Shown here: positions 22,676 to 34,044 of the stretch, piece by piece | How the letters are laid out: each line of letters begins with the position of its first letter | Position numbering within the stretch: position 1 is the stretch's first letter | Made by a program: the position numbers and the translations under genes | The notes under the pieces: model-generated | Databases searched by the model: none | Told to the model about the DNA's origin: nothing | Seen by the model: the letters and a program-made list of their open reading frames with translations, nothing else | Assembly (NCBI RefSeq): GCF_000471905.2 | Contig: NW_006498233.1 | Location: 405,886-469,885 of the forward strand | Source: Amborella trichopoda | Taxonomy: Eukaryota > Streptophyta > Magnoliopsida > Amborellales > Amborellaceae | Direction: 5' to 3' | Length of the DNA stretch: 64,000 nt

Positions 22676-22858
22676 TTATTATATTTAATCATCCTTTAAT
22701 TAATTTTTTCGTATTTTATTATTTTTTTATATTTTATTATTTTTTTGTATCTTTTAACACTTTTTTATCACTCAACATTTGTCTGGATAGAACCGATTTA
22801 TCAATTGAACGGCTTCGAGGCCATGTCCGATTCAATGTTCCGATTGGATCGAGTTAGG

Positions 22859-23234
22859 AAACACAAGAAAGGCTTTTTACAAAGGTGAGGAATAATTGAG
22901 AGTGATGCGTGCATGGGAAAGCCCACCGCCCACTGTGCCAAGTGTCGTTGCCCTTGACCGCAGCGCACCTCTTTGTCACGTGTCACTGCTCAACAGACGC
23001 TTGGGATCCCATGTGCAACGGCTCTTTGAAAAGTTGAATATTTGAAAGCCGCATGAGGAGGCAAACGATATAATGCCCTTCTGCGCACGCATCGTGATTC
23101 GGTCCCACGTCTTTTTCTGTCACTTTTTGTTGATACCAACGTCCCTCATTCTCTCTCTCCTCCCTTATCTTCTTAAATCTCCCCTTCGCTCTCTCACTTC
23201 TCTTTTTCGCTCCTCGTTTTACTTTTCACTGGCT
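22859..23234. other. Unassigned spacer
   Basis: GC-mixed then CT-rich (23150-23230) sequence between copies A and B. The open segment at 23073 onward is mostly low-complexity translation. No gene is supported. Confidence 0.4.
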
Positions 23235-23745
23235 CTTAAAATTAAACCTAAACGGTCAACTCGATATGGGCCTCGAAGCGGTTCAACAAGTTTAATTAGT
23301 AAATTTTTCGATTCAACTGATCCATCCTGGGTAAATCCTGAGCGATTAAAAAGTGTGAAAAATAATATAAAATTTAATCAAATATAAAAAGTTAATTTAA
23401 AGAATGATTAAATAAAATACATCGAAATGAAATTGAAAGTTAATAAATAACAAAAGGTTTTAAAAAATCGACATGTACCCAAATGTTTTTTTAAAATTCT
23501 TCAAAAAAGATGAAAAATATAAAAATAAGTATTATTGACCAAAACAATTGCCAATCATTTCTATAATGACCAAAAACATTAAAAACTATATTATAAAAAA
23601 AAATCCTTTTTTTTTGGATTTTATATAAATTTTAGATGTTTTTTTTAAAAAATACCTGACGGATCACAAAACCAGTTGAAACTAGAACCAACCAGTGGTT
23701 GGTTCCAATCTAATTGAGCGGTTACCGGTTAGGTTACCCTATTTT
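23235..23745 (-). mobile_element. CCGGTT-ended non-autonomous element, copy B (inverted)
   Basis: 'cctaaacggtcaactcgatatggg' region, 'cctcgaagcggttcaacaag' and 'gattcaactgatccatcctgg' match the reverse complement of the right end of copy C ('cccgaaagcggtttaacga', 'gattcaaccatcctaacc'). The other end shows 'accagtggttggttcc' and 'gagcggttaccggttagg'. The centre is AT-rich and non-coding. Confidence 0.75.
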
Positions 23746-23816
23746 TCCTTTAATGCTCTAAAGCTTTCTTGTGTCGTTGGATTTAGAACTCGATGGGCTT
23801 CTTTCTCTCTCTCTCC

Positions 23817-23909
23817 AAAGTTCACATAATTTACAAGAGCAAGCCTCCAAAATTATCTATCTCTCTTTTTAAAGTTCACATAATTTACAAGAGCAAGCCT
23901 CCAAAATTA
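23817..23909. repeat. Tandem 39-bp repeat at 54-bp spacing
   Basis: 'aaagttcacataatttacaa' followed by 'gagcaagcctccaaaatta' occurs at 23817 and again at 23871, perfectly conserved. Confidence 0.92.
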
Positions 23910-23936
23910 CAAGGCTGCTTTCTCATTAGGACCCAA

Positions 23937-24369
23937 TGAAAGTGATGTTTGATGCGAAGATAGTGCCCCAAAACCCTAGCCCAGAGAGAAGTGTACAGCG
24001 AGACTGGTGATCGCAGAGCCCGGATTGAATTAGGGACCTAATAGAGAGAGAAGAGAAGCTTCTAATTTTGCCGTATATTTGCAGTCTTTTCTCTTCTCTT
24101 GGACTTCTTATATATATAGGAAGAAGATGGGCCAACGTTCCATGTTCTCTAATGGGTCTCTAAAAAACTTATTCTCTGATCTCAAGGATCCTTATCCAAA
24201 TGAACATTGAAAATATCTTTGAGAAAATAAATTATTTATTTATTTATATTACATTTAACAAAATTTATCTATAAATAGATAAACATATATGGGATACCTC
24301 TCATAAAAATAGAAGAAGCCCACAAATATAGGCAAGGCAACGTGAGGTTCATGGCCATACGTGCCAACA
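23937..24369 (-). repeat. 3' LTR of the 23.9-32.1 kb copia element
   Basis: On the minus strand it starts TGTTGGCACGTATGGCC at 24369, preceded by the polypurine-like 'cccaagtggaaga', and ends near 23937. It shares with 31666-32141 'atgtttgatgcgaa', 'ttgagaaaataaattattta' and 'aagaagatgggccaacgttc' or its variant. Confidence 0.9.
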
Positions 24370-24439
24370 TCTTCCACTTGGGCTTGGCGGCCGAACACAA
24401 TATGAGTCATAGGTACACTCCCACTTTTAAGTATAACCT

Positions 24440-26140
24440 TTAAGACAATATTTTGTCTTGAGGTTTTTCTCACGTTTTCGCAGATATGCCTCTCATAACA
24501 ATTTTTTATAATTTTATCATGAGGATTTTACGCTAATGCGGATTTGTCACTCATGAAAACCAACTAACTTAAACATTTTTAAGTCCCATTATGCTGATGT
24601 GCTAGGCAGTAGTTCAACACTTAAACCTTTCGTTAGTAGGTCAGTGATTACATCTGATGAGGGCAAGTAACTAACAATTACTTCATTTTTCTCAACTACA
24701 TCCTGAATATAGTGATAATGTACATCTATGTGTCTTCATTTGGAGCTATTTGATCCACTTTGTACCAATTTAATTGCAAGGTGATTATCGAAAAACATTT
24801 AAATAGGTTCGTCGATTATTTGTAGCTTCAAATCATCTATGAAGCACTTTATCCATAAGCGAAAGTACATGCAATACTATATACAATGTAATTTGCTTCC
24901 TGTCTATATCTATCACCTCCAAAGAGGAAAACATGCCCTGATGTGGACTTAATATCATCCTTATCCCCATTAAAATTTGTTTCTACATATCATAAAACTT
25001 TTAGATTATCTACTTAAAAACACAATTTTAGATGTTTTGTTCCCTTGATGTATTTTAGAATTCTTTTGACTGCTTTCTAATGGGCTATGTTTGAATTATT
25101 TTAATATCTACTTACAAGCCTACAACAAGGCTCAACTATGATCTTGTACATTGTATTGCATACACTAAGCTATAAATAGCTTGTGCATAGGGGCCATTAG
25201 GCTTTCTTGTCCTTCCGTTCGACATTATTTTCTTGACAACTTCACTAATTTTTCAATAGGAGTAGACAATGGTTTACAATTTTCCATTTTTAATATTTTA
25301 AGGTAGAGTCAAGATATATTTCTTGGCTCAAACATAACATTCTAGATTTTCCATCTCTAGTTATTTTTATGCCTAGGACGTAAGATATTTCTCTCATCTC
25401 AAACCGAGTATTGTGAATTTACTCCCACTCTTCAAAACATAAACACAATGGTCCAATCTATTTATTTCGTATCCTATATGCAATATGACCTCATGAAATG
25501 TTAATTACTATTGTCTTGAATATTGTTTTAAGCCATATAAATATTTACTTAATTTATATACTTTATTTTCTCAGTCATTAATTATGAAGCCCTCAAGGTT
25601 ACTTCATATAGATGGTTTCTTTTAATTCACTATTCAATACTATTGTCTTTACATCTATTTGGTAAAGTTCTAGGTTATAATAGTCAATGATTGCCAAAAT
25701 TATTCTAATGGATATAAATGTTGCAATAGAGGAATAAGTGTCAACATAGTCGATTCTTTTCTTTGGGTAAAACCCTTTGCTACTAACCTAGCTTTAAATT
25801 TTATCAATTGATACATCATATTTTAACCTCCTTTTAAATACCTATTTGGAACCTATTGGTTTCCTATCTGATAGTAAATTACATAGATCCCAAACTTTAT
25901 TTTTTTCAATAGAATCTAATTCTTCTCTCATGACATTAAGTTATTCTTGAGATTCTTGTGACTTTATCGCATCATTGAAATGAAAGGGATCATTGGTTTC
26001 ATATAGGTCAATAAGGTTATCTATCTCCTCACTCATGTAGACATAGAAATCATCAAGGTGTGATGGAGGAGCTCTAGACCTCTTTTGACCACTTAATATA
26101 GGTATTTCAACATCATGTTGATAAGGGTTATCCATATCGT
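24440..26140 (-). pseudogene. copia reverse transcriptase and RNase H (23.9-32.1 kb element)
   Basis: Minus-strand scraps read 'NPYQHDVEIPI' and 'KRSRAPPSHLDDFY' (26135-25941, the linker before reverse transcriptase), then 'AKLVAKGF' and 'KKRIDYVDTYSSIA' (about 25700-25830, the start of the RVT_2 domain). Near 24600-24720 come 'HIDVHYHYIQDVVEKNEV', a stretch typical of the RNase H end, and 'DVITDLLTKGLS', the usual copia pol terminus. The stretch is more decayed than gag and integrase. Confidence 0.75.
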
Positions 26141-26404
26141 CTATAAGTAGTGGTTCTAAATCACCTATGATATTAAGCAGATCATCATTACATTAAAATC
26201 TTATAGGAATTCAATATCTCTGCTTTAAATGAGTTCCTTATCTTTTTGACAAAATCTATAGCCCTTTGAACCTTCGAGGTATCCCCACTTGTTTAAGTTA
26301 CTTAAATCAAGTTCTTTACCTGTCCATAATTCATAAAGGGTAAAATCTATTGGCTTAGTTGGAGCCCTATTAAGAATATACATGGATGTGCTTATTACTT
26401 TTAT

Positions 26405-26794
26405 CTAAAAGGTCTTGGGTAGACTAGTATGAGCTATCATGGATCTAGTCATTTCTATGAGAGTTCTGATATGCCTTTTAGCTATATCATTTTGTTGTGG
26501 TGTATAATGCATAGTAATATGTTTTTTAATACCATTTTTTTGGCAATAACAATTGAAAGCTTCAGATACATATTCACCTCCCTTATCAATTATAAGAACT
26601 TTGACGTTCTTACTTAATTGGTTTTCTACTTCATTTTTATATATTTTAAATATTTTTAAGGTTTCTGATTTATAGTGGATTAGATAAACATATTCAAACC
26701 TAAAAAAACTATTAATAAAAGTGATGAAGTATGACATCCCTTTATAAATTTTAAAATTGAGAGGCCTACAAATGATTAAGTGAACCACATTCAA
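26405..26794 (-). pseudogene. copia integrase core (23.9-32.1 kb element)
   Basis: The 129-residue segment shows the rve-type integrase layout: 'GMSYFITFINSFFRFEYVYL', 'SETLKIFKIYKNEVENQL', 'VKVLIIDKGGEYVSEAFN', 'CQKNGIKKHITMHYTPQQ' and 'IRTLIEMTRSMIAHTSLP'. These correspond to the strand around the first catalytic acid, the 'D.GGEY' block with the second, and the 'PQQN' region near the third. Integrase joins the DNA copy to the host genome. Fossil. Confidence 0.88.
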
Positions 26795-26899
26795 TAACTC
26801 ATTAGCTCTCTCTCATTTATTGAATGATTTCCTCTTTTTTCTTGACAAGTAGTGCTGATAAGTTGAAAATGCTACATCATTTACGTTTGAAATAAGACA

Positions 26900-27400
26900 T
26901 TTCTTTATTAACTTATTTATTTTAGTTTTTCCTATGTAGCGAAGCCTGAGATACTAAGTGTATGCATCAGCAACGATTGCACAATCAACATAACAAGAAT
27001 AACTAGAAATGTTATTATCAACATTCTCATTTACATGAAGAATGAACAAATTATGGTCATCAATATAGTGTCCTCAAGCATAAATTTGTCCACGCTTTCT
27101 GATGGATACTTTCAATGATCAGAAGTGAACTTCAAATCTATTTCTAATGAGCAAAGAGATATATACAATATTTCGCCTCATATTAGGGACAAAGTATACA
27201 TCAGTTAATACAAGATCGATTGCCCCTACATACAACCTACATGTTCCTACACCTAATACGTCATAATAGGTGTTGTTCTCTATGTAGATGTGTTTCTCCC
27301 TAGTTTTTATTTTTTTGAAGTCCTCGTAGAAGCTTTTTGAGCTAGCGATATACCGATTAGCAGCTAAGTTTACTCACCATCCTTTGATGTTGTGGTCTGC
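26900..27400 (-). pseudogene. copia protease and pre-integrase (23.9-32.1 kb element)
   Basis: The minus strand encodes 'ANRYIASSKSFYEDFK', 'HIYIENNTYYDVLGVGT' and 'LVLTDVYFVPNMRRNI', the segment following the protease active site in copia Gag-Pol ('..G.G.....L..V.Y.P....N'). The active-site triad itself is not clear to me. Fossil. Confidence 0.75.
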
Positions 27401-27479
27401 AAGGAGATATTCAAAGACCACACAAACAAATTCATGCCCCTTGCTCTAATTTTCGCTTTGCCTTGGATTTTATATGAGC

Positions 27480-28290
27480 AACGGTTTTTGAAGTGACCTG
27501 GCTGACCACATAAGACGCACTTTGACGGTCATTGTTTAGTCTCTTGATTGTAGGGCTTGTTATCATTTATTTTTTAACCTATTGTTCATCTTATTAAACT
27601 TTCTTTGAAATTATTGGTTGTTAGGCTTAGGTTGGCTAGATTTGGGAGGTCCTTGAGCAACCATAAGCTCACTCTTTTTATCTTTGTTCTTGTGTTTTTT
27701 CTCTAATGCTAGTTGCATAGGTAGGTCCTTTAATGTAAGAGATTTGACATTCAACCTAAGTGTTATTATTACCATCCTCCATGAAGATGGTAGGCTATTT
27801 AAGATTGTGGAAACTTGCATGTGCTCGGGAACTTCATTCCCAGCACTGGCCAAGTCCTTAGCCATAAAAAACATCTTTTTTACATGTTCCACTACATTAT
27901 CACCCTCCTTCATTTTAAATGAGTTATACTGTTCTAATAGAAATTGGAGGTGAGTTTCAGAAATTGAATCATATTTTTCTATTATTGCATCTAATATTTT
28001 CTTAGATGTTTTATGATGTCCAAATACACTAATAAGGTAATCATGTGTAAAAGTTAACATTGATGTTTTATTTATGAGGTCATATTTGAAAAATTTTCAT
28101 AACCTTTTCTTTTATTCTTTAGCTAATTTATCACTAACTACTAGTGGATCTTCTTTTAGTATGTATATTATTGTATCTTGGATGATGAGATATTCCATCT
28201 TCCTCTTCCACATGCCAAAATTGGTTCCATTCAAATTTTCAATTCTTGAAAGTCTAGCCATTATTATTCTACTAGCCATTGGATTTGCCA
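27480..28290 (-). pseudogene. copia gag (23.9-32.1 kb element)
   Basis: The N-terminal part (minus strand from about 28270) reads 'MARLSRIENLNGTNFGMWKR' and 'MEYLIIQDTIIYIL', the copia gag start ('..LNG.N...W...M...L'). 27611-28060 continues with 'KILDAIIEKYDSISETHLQF', 'EQYNSFKMKEGDNVVEHVKK' and 'LPSSWRMVIITL', matching UBN2 gag. Near 27490-27530 the bases encode 'CVLCGQPGHFKNRC', a CCHC zinc knuckle that would bind RNA. Gag forms the particle shell. Fossil with breaks; strand and order agree with the LTRs. Confidence 0.88.
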
Positions 28291-28435
28291 AGTTGTGTGG
28301 GTGGTCTATATACTTTCTAGGTTCGGAGCAAAATGGGATAGTTAAAGAAACTAAATAAAAACAACAAAAAAATGACAAAATTTGTGATTTATACCTATAG
28401 AAAAAGGGCCAAAAATTGCAATTACTTAGCAACAA

Positions 28436-28816
28436 ATACCAATTAACAAAAACAAGAGGCTAGGGTCCAATCTAGGCAAATAATAGTGTATAACCCTTAA
28501 AACAAAATAATTAGGAAATTTCGATTCCCTTGAGGGTCACTTTAACATGGGTATTAGTTACTAATAAATGAAAAAAAATATCAGAAAAATGTAATGTCCA
28601 CTTCAAGCACTTAAGCATCTAGAGAAATATTAAACTATCCAAAGTCTAGATGCTTAATGGTCACATTAGAAAATGAAACCAACTATACATATATATAGCA
28701 TCAGATCATGCAATAAAGAGGGTCCCTGTTTAAACATGGAATTTATAAATGATGCCACAATCAATAACATCAATATATAAATATAATTTCCTATGAACCA
28801 GTTGTCAGATTAGTAC
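28436..28816. other. Leader-side interior of copia element, no gene seen
   Basis: AT-rich sequence between the gag start and the nested LTR-like repeat. 'tctagatgcttaa' and 'cacttaagcatctaga' near 28610 and 28640 form a small inverted repeat. Nothing coding. Confidence 0.4.
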
Positions 28817-29674
28817 TGTTGGAATTGAGATGCTCTAAACGTAAAAATAAAATAAAATAATGAGATGCTCTAATATTTAGAAATATGTATTTTTTTAAGT
28901 GCTTAATTTATACGAGGACTTTATGCACTATCCCATCAAGATCCGTATGCCAAAAAGAAAAACCAATTTTAGAAAATATGAAATATTTTCTCTTTCCCCT
29001 CAAATTCCGTGCTTTTTTTTATCCATTCCTCTCTCTATTGTAATTTTCTCTCTCTAAACTTTCACCTACCTTTGACTATTCAACTAAAAAAAAAAGCGAA
29101 GATAGATGTAGGTATCTCGTGAATCCCTCACTTGTGAAATTGGGAATCCCAAATACCTGGATCCCACCCAAGATCATGTATATGATTGGCTAAATGCGAA
29201 GTAGATGAATACAACTATAAATCGAGTGCAAGAAAAAAAATAAACATAAAAAATATACCATCACAATACACGATTTGCATAGTTCACCCGTTAGGGCTAT
29301 ATCCACGGCATTGACAAGTTTAAACCCACTGTCACAATGAACATTACAGTTTTGGGTTACAAGAGATATACCTCTCTAAACATCAGCACAAAACCATCAC
29401 TGATATTTCCTTCTAAACTCGCTTTCCCATCTGTGCACCACCGTCAATCAATACCACCTTTCTCATCACAATATCGCTACTGAAAAGAGCACCTTAAGAG
29501 CAACTGAGAGACTTTCTATCTCTAGAAGTGAAAGTTTATCCAACCCAAAATCCATGGTAATACCGCATCTCTCTTGGAGGCCATATCTCTCTCTCTCTTA
29601 AAGGCCCATCTCCATCTTGGATGTCCCTTCCTATAACCCCCAAAGGGGTGACCTTCAAAAGGATGAGTATTACG

Positions 29675-29899
29675 TTATCCTTGATTCCCTCTTATAGATA
29701 TCATTTGAGCTTCTTTCTTGCTCCTTAAGAATCCCCTTCTTTTTTCCCATATTAAGCTTAATTTTTTAGAAGAAAATATGGGTATGGTGATTTGGCTATC
29801 ACCAAATTCAACAATCTCTACCTTGATAGCAAAATCACCATAATTGTCTTGGCAATCTTTATTGAATAGATTTCTTGATTTCTTCTCACTTGCCTCCAT
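29675..29899 (-). pseudogene. Open segment spanning interior/LTR border
   Basis: A 74-residue minus-strand segment ('MEASEKKSRNLFNKDCQDNY', 'GDFAIKVEIVEFGDS') runs from the interior through the polypurine tract into the LTR. Its end is therefore LTR sequence in translation. Whether the first 45 residues ever coded is unknown. Confidence 0.3.
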
Positions 29900-30146
29900 T
29901 GTGGGATTTTCACAAATATTTTACCTCTATATTTCTCGACCTCAAACCATGTATTCATCAAACTTCTTCATTTATCTTTCTTTTGATGAAAGCCTTAGCC
30001 TTGTACATACCTTGTGCTCTTATAACAATTGTAGGGTTCTCGATAACCTCTAGTTAGTGGAACTGGGAATCCCAATATAAGGACCAAGATTTCTCGACCA
30101 TGGAGTGCGTGCGACGATATGAGAAGGAAGAAGAGATAGTGTGCGC

Positions 30147-30240
30147 GACAATGGAAGGTGCACAACAGTGGAAGGCACGACAGTGGAAGGCACGCGGCAG
30201 TGGAAGGCGCATGGCAGTGGAAGGTGCACGATAGTGAAAG
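30147..30240. repeat. Minisatellite, ~17-bp units
   Basis: Five to six units of the form 'g.cagtggaaggc.c..' in tandem, with slight length variation. Confidence 0.88.
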
Positions 30241-31489
30241 AAGAAGAAGAAGAGAGAGAATGTCAGCACCGTGCGTATCACCGTCGTGCATGATCGTTAC
30301 TGCCATCTGCCAAATGCATGTTGCCACACACACCACTTGTCATGTTGCATGTGTGGGGCTTGCCACTTGTCAATCCTTGGGCCGACACCTCCAGCCAGCA
30401 TGGTACTTAAGTCTATCTCTCTCTCTCTCTCTCTCTAGAGCCCAACACTTAGAGCCCACTATTATTCTATTGAAGAACTACTATAAGGAGCTTGAAGTAG
30501 ACTGTAAAAAGGAGTTTTGGCGGCACCATTGCACACTAGGTAAGTGGATCAACCCACCATTGCTTCTGAACTTGTTGAGGCATAAAACTAAACTAGTACA
30601 AGCATGAAATGAGTAAGGGAAAGTGACTATGTAGTAGTGGTTGGTGCACTGTTTTACCGAATTGATGTCTATGTTGCATGACGAATCTTGATATTAAGAA
30701 TGAGCCTATTGAACGCAAAAAATCTGTAAGAAAGTGTCCAAGTATGTTTAAATCCACGACCTTGACGAATAGAAATCCACTATCGCAATGAATATTATAT
30801 TTTTGGGTTACAAGAGATATACCTCTCTCTAAATATTAGTAAAAACCATCACCGGTCTTTTCTTCTAAAGTCCCTCTCCGGACCGTGCAACACCGTCGAT
30901 CACTAGTTTCTTTCTCATCGCAATATCGTTACTGAAAAGATCACATTCAGAGCAACTGAGAGACTTTCTCTCTCTAGAAGTAAAATTTTAACCAAACCAA
31001 AGCCCATGAGAATACCGCCTCTCTCTCAGGAGCCATGTTTTTCTCTCTTAAAGACCCATCTCTATCTTAGAGATCCCTTCTCATAACCTCCCAAAAAGGT
31101 GACCCTCAAATGGATTAGTATTATGTTATCTTGATCCCCTCTCATAGAGATTATTTGAACTTGTTTCTTGTTCTCAAAGAAACCTCTTCTCTTTTTTCAT
31201 AATACCCTTAATCTTTTAGAAGAAAATATGAGTATGGCGATTTGGCTATCACCAAACCCAACAACAACTACTTAGATCTTTCACCTATTGAACCTCTTCC
31301 CTTCTCTTGATTTTTCAACGAGAAAAAAGAAAAAAGGGAAGACAACAACTTGTCAAGCATAGTAAAGCGCCAAAGGGCTAGCTTCCAAATGATGCAGAAA
31401 ACAAAAAATATTACTACCCTGTATGCCTTTGTTGGGTGCGTCAGTGAAAGAGGCAAAAGAAAGCATGTATTGAAAGAAGCCATCGATAT

Positions 31490-31600
31490 TCACAAGAGAG
31501 AAATAGCTAGTGCGTGAGAGAGAGCATAGATTGTGACAATATGGAAGTGCATGATGATCACAAATGGCTAGTGCGTGAGAGTGAGAGCAAATAAGAAAAA
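31490..31600. repeat. Short direct repeat next to primer site
   Basis: 'ggctagtgcgtgagag' (first copy 'agctagtgcgtgagag') occurs at about 31505 and 31566, each followed by 'agagca'. Confidence 0.75.
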
Positions 31601-31651
31601 AATACTAGCATAAATAAAAATATTTGTATATGAGTAAAGTAAAACTTGGAT

Positions 31652-31664
31652 CGCTCTGATACCA
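31652..31664 (-). other. Primer binding site, tRNA-iMet
   Basis: TGGTATCAGAGCG on the minus strand, one base after the LTR end: an exact match to the canonical plant copia primer site. Confidence 0.92.
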
Positions 31665-31665
31665 G

Positions 31666-31770
31666 TGAAAGCAATGTTTGATGCGAATATAGAGCCCCAA
31701 AACCCATGATCAAAAGAGGGGTGTATCGTGAGACTGGTGCTCGCAGAGCCCATATTTAATTAGGAACTCA

Positions 31771-31814
<44 letters not shown>

Positions 31815-32141
31815 AGCTTTATAGAGGCTCTGTAATTTTTCCATGTATTTGCTGTCTTTTCTTCTCTCTTAGACTTCTCATATTTATAGGAAGATGATGG
31901 GTCAACGTTCATTTTTCTCCAACGGATCTTTGAAAAACTTATTCCTTGATCTTATGGATCCTTATCCATATGAATATTGAAAGTATCTTTGAGAAAATAA
32001 ATTATTTATTTATATATATTATATTTAACCAAACTTATTTATAAATAGACAAGCATACATGAGATACATCCCCATGAACATAGAAGAAACCCACAAATAT
32101 ATAAGCAAAGCAATGTGAGCCCCATGACCAAACTTCCAACA
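31666..32141 (-). repeat. 5' LTR of the 23.9-32.1 kb copia element
   Basis: It starts TGTTGGAAGTTTGGTCATGG on the minus strand at 32141 and ends at 31666. It contains an AG microsatellite (31773-31811) that its partner has only as a short 'agagagag'. Divergence between the two is visible along the whole length, indicating age. Confidence 0.9.
31773..31811. repeat. (AG)n microsatellite in LTR
   Basis: Uninterrupted AG dinucleotides within the 5' LTR of the copia element. The partner LTR has only a short stretch. Confidence 0.95.
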
Positions 32142-34044
32142 CTGAGGATGTAACCTCGTAAGGCCGGGTCATTTGAAAATTCTATCTTTGTTGGTCTTGT
32201 TTTAAGTATTTAAGAACTCAAATTTATCTTTAAAAAATACTCTTACAATGATTCTAAATCCCCATAAATAAACCTTTTACATCATCCCATCCATAGTAAG
32301 TGAGTCCAAGAATAACAATATAGTGGTGAAACCAAATACTGGTTTTGGTAAAAATTGTTGTATAAAATTCAGGGCAAAAATATTGGTCGCCAAAAATTTT
32401 GTAAGTTAAATAATTGTGAATATTTTGAAGTTGGTTAAAAAAAACGGAGTGAAAAAATTGAATATGCAAAGATGATATGTGATGAAATTATCATTTACAA
32501 TTATTATAAAGATACGTTAAAATTATTGGACAACAATCATATCTCCTTACTTGATATGGATTATATCTCCTTACTTGATATCATTCAGGATCCAACTATA
32601 GCAAAAAAATTTACTTAAATTGTTTTAATACAATAACAAGACTTCCTCCACCATTATTAACATAAATCAAATAACATTTTTATTGGGAGCCTACGAAGAA
32701 ACAATAAAAAGAATACAAAACACAACAATTACATTAACAAATAAGGAAAATTATAACCCAAGGTGTAGATTAGTATAGAATTGTAATTAATAAAAACATA
32801 AATCCCATTAAATATAAAATTAATAAAACTTATGTATATAGAGAACTAGTAACAAATAGCTTTACTAATACTGTACAATGTGTATGCAAATTAAAGCACG
32901 AATATTCCTATGGACTAAATCATCATCATCATTATCACCATTATTCAAGCCTTCTTCAGCCTATTTGGGTATACGAATCTTGTTTCACCATTTTTCTCTA
33001 TCAAAGGCCATATTCTGTTGACTAAATCTTTAGTTTAAGGAAACATCTCTATTTTATTCCTCTTTGTAATGATGCTCTTAATTTAGAGAACAAGAAGATT
33101 TTTCACTCGATTATTCTTTCTCTAACTCTACCTATTATTTTGAGATACATACGTTCCTTGGGAGAATATTTTTTTCTTAGAATTATGCAGATAGTATGTT
33201 CTGTTTTTAATACAATATTTTAAGGGAATATATTGGTGAAAATTTTGATAGATTTTTTTTATTATATAAAAAATCTTAATTTAATACCTATTTTGATATG
33301 CAAATGTCAATTTTCTTTCCCCAAATATATCAAATCAATGAAGAAGAAAAGTAAAGTTATATAGGAGAAGTTATTTTGAAATTTTCCTGAAAAAAAGATC
33401 AGAAACGCTTTTATATGGGCCCTATTAAAAAATATATTTTTTAAAAAATCTTTTGAAAACCTAGCGCTCCTTTACGAATTTCAAAAGATTGGAAGTATTT
33501 TGAAAAAGTCGGGTTCTAATAATCAAAGAATTGCTAACTTTGGCCATCCTCTATATTTTCACAATAAACATAGTATAAAAAAAAAGAAGTAAACCTTTCA
33601 CATACAAAGATCCTCTTAATAAGGTCTTTTACCTAAAATAGGGATTATAAAATATGCTACAGTGAAGGCATGATCAACGTGCTTGACTTCTCTAACTCTT
33701 TTATATGAAATTTAAGGAGGCAGCGTTTTAAGAGGAGTTATATACTACGAGATTATTTATCATTGTTAGAAGCATGTCACAATTACTTCTAGCTATTAGA
33801 TGTTAAATTGAATGGCTTGAGGTATGTCATAAAGTTCGGGAGTTTGTTATTTTGAATTTTCAGTCAAGTCAATAATACTCTTGCAACCATTCGATTTGAA
33901 ATCTGAATTACACGAATGATTGTGACACTATAGCAAAAGTAAGTGGTCTCTTTGTGTATTTTTTTTAAGAGAACCCATAAAATATCTAGAAAAAAGAAAA
34001 AAACAAAAGAAAGAAAAAATATGGGAAGGAATGGAGATCATTGT
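32142..34044. other. Unassigned AT-rich region
   Basis: No gene or element recognised over about 1.9 kb. A 22-base phrase ('atatctccttacttgatat' core) is repeated directly at about 32549 and 32567. The sequence is otherwise AT-rich with no long open frame. Confidence 0.6.

Larger units (their letters stand above)
21525..22858 (+). mobile_element. CCGGTT-ended non-autonomous element, copy A, with two insertions
   Basis: It begins 'cccggttaatcactagccgg' and ends 'gaccgatttatcaattg..cggcttcgaggccatgtccgattcaatgttccg' in scattered blocks. The left and right parts match copy C (34045-34515), which is only about 470 bp long: 'tttgtaatg.attttttaat', 'acaaagattggaaactatttt', 'ttaatttcatttg..gtgttttgttt' and the terminal 'ccatgt.cgatt'. 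The extra length is explained by two inverted-repeat elements inside it (21778-22215 and 22268-22675). No open reading frame is seen. The class is unknown, but the ends and copy structure fit a MITE. Confidence 0.75.
28817..31263 (-). mobile_element. Nested copia LTR pair with short interior
   Basis: About 29300-29812 and 30750-31263 are direct repeats of roughly 500 bp: 'ttttgggttacaagagatat', 'acctctct', 'agagcaactgagagactttc', 'tttttagaagaaaatatg' and 'gcgatttggctatcaccaaa' or variants in both. On the minus strand both start TGTTG[A/G]..TTTGGTGATAGCC, and the left one is preceded by the polypurine-like 'tcaaggtagagat'. The interior of about 0.9 kb shows no recognisable pol. The left limit 28817 (TGTTGGAATTG) is tentative. 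It interrupts the larger copia element between its leader and gag. Confidence 0.65.
23937..32141 (-). mobile_element. Ty1/copia element, full domain order, with a nested LTR pair
   Basis: Direct repeats 23937-24369 and 31666-32141 act as LTRs. The minus strand then gives a primer site (31652-31664), gag, zinc knuckle, protease, integrase, reverse transcriptase, RNase H and a polypurine tract (next to 24370), the standard copia layout. The interior is stretched by a second copia-like LTR pair (28817-31263). Without that the interior is about 4.8 kb, normal for copia. The element is broken at many places. The outer flanks (cccaa and ctgag) do not match, so the ends may have recombined or the duplication has decayed. 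Confidence 0.85.

Noticed and set aside
30158-30607. 149-residue open frame
   Set aside because: Begins in a minisatellite and continues through CT repeats; no recognisable protein.
31773-31811. AG microsatellite as a regulatory GAGA element
   Set aside because: Lies in a decayed LTR, and the partner LTR lacks the expansion; simple slippage explains it.
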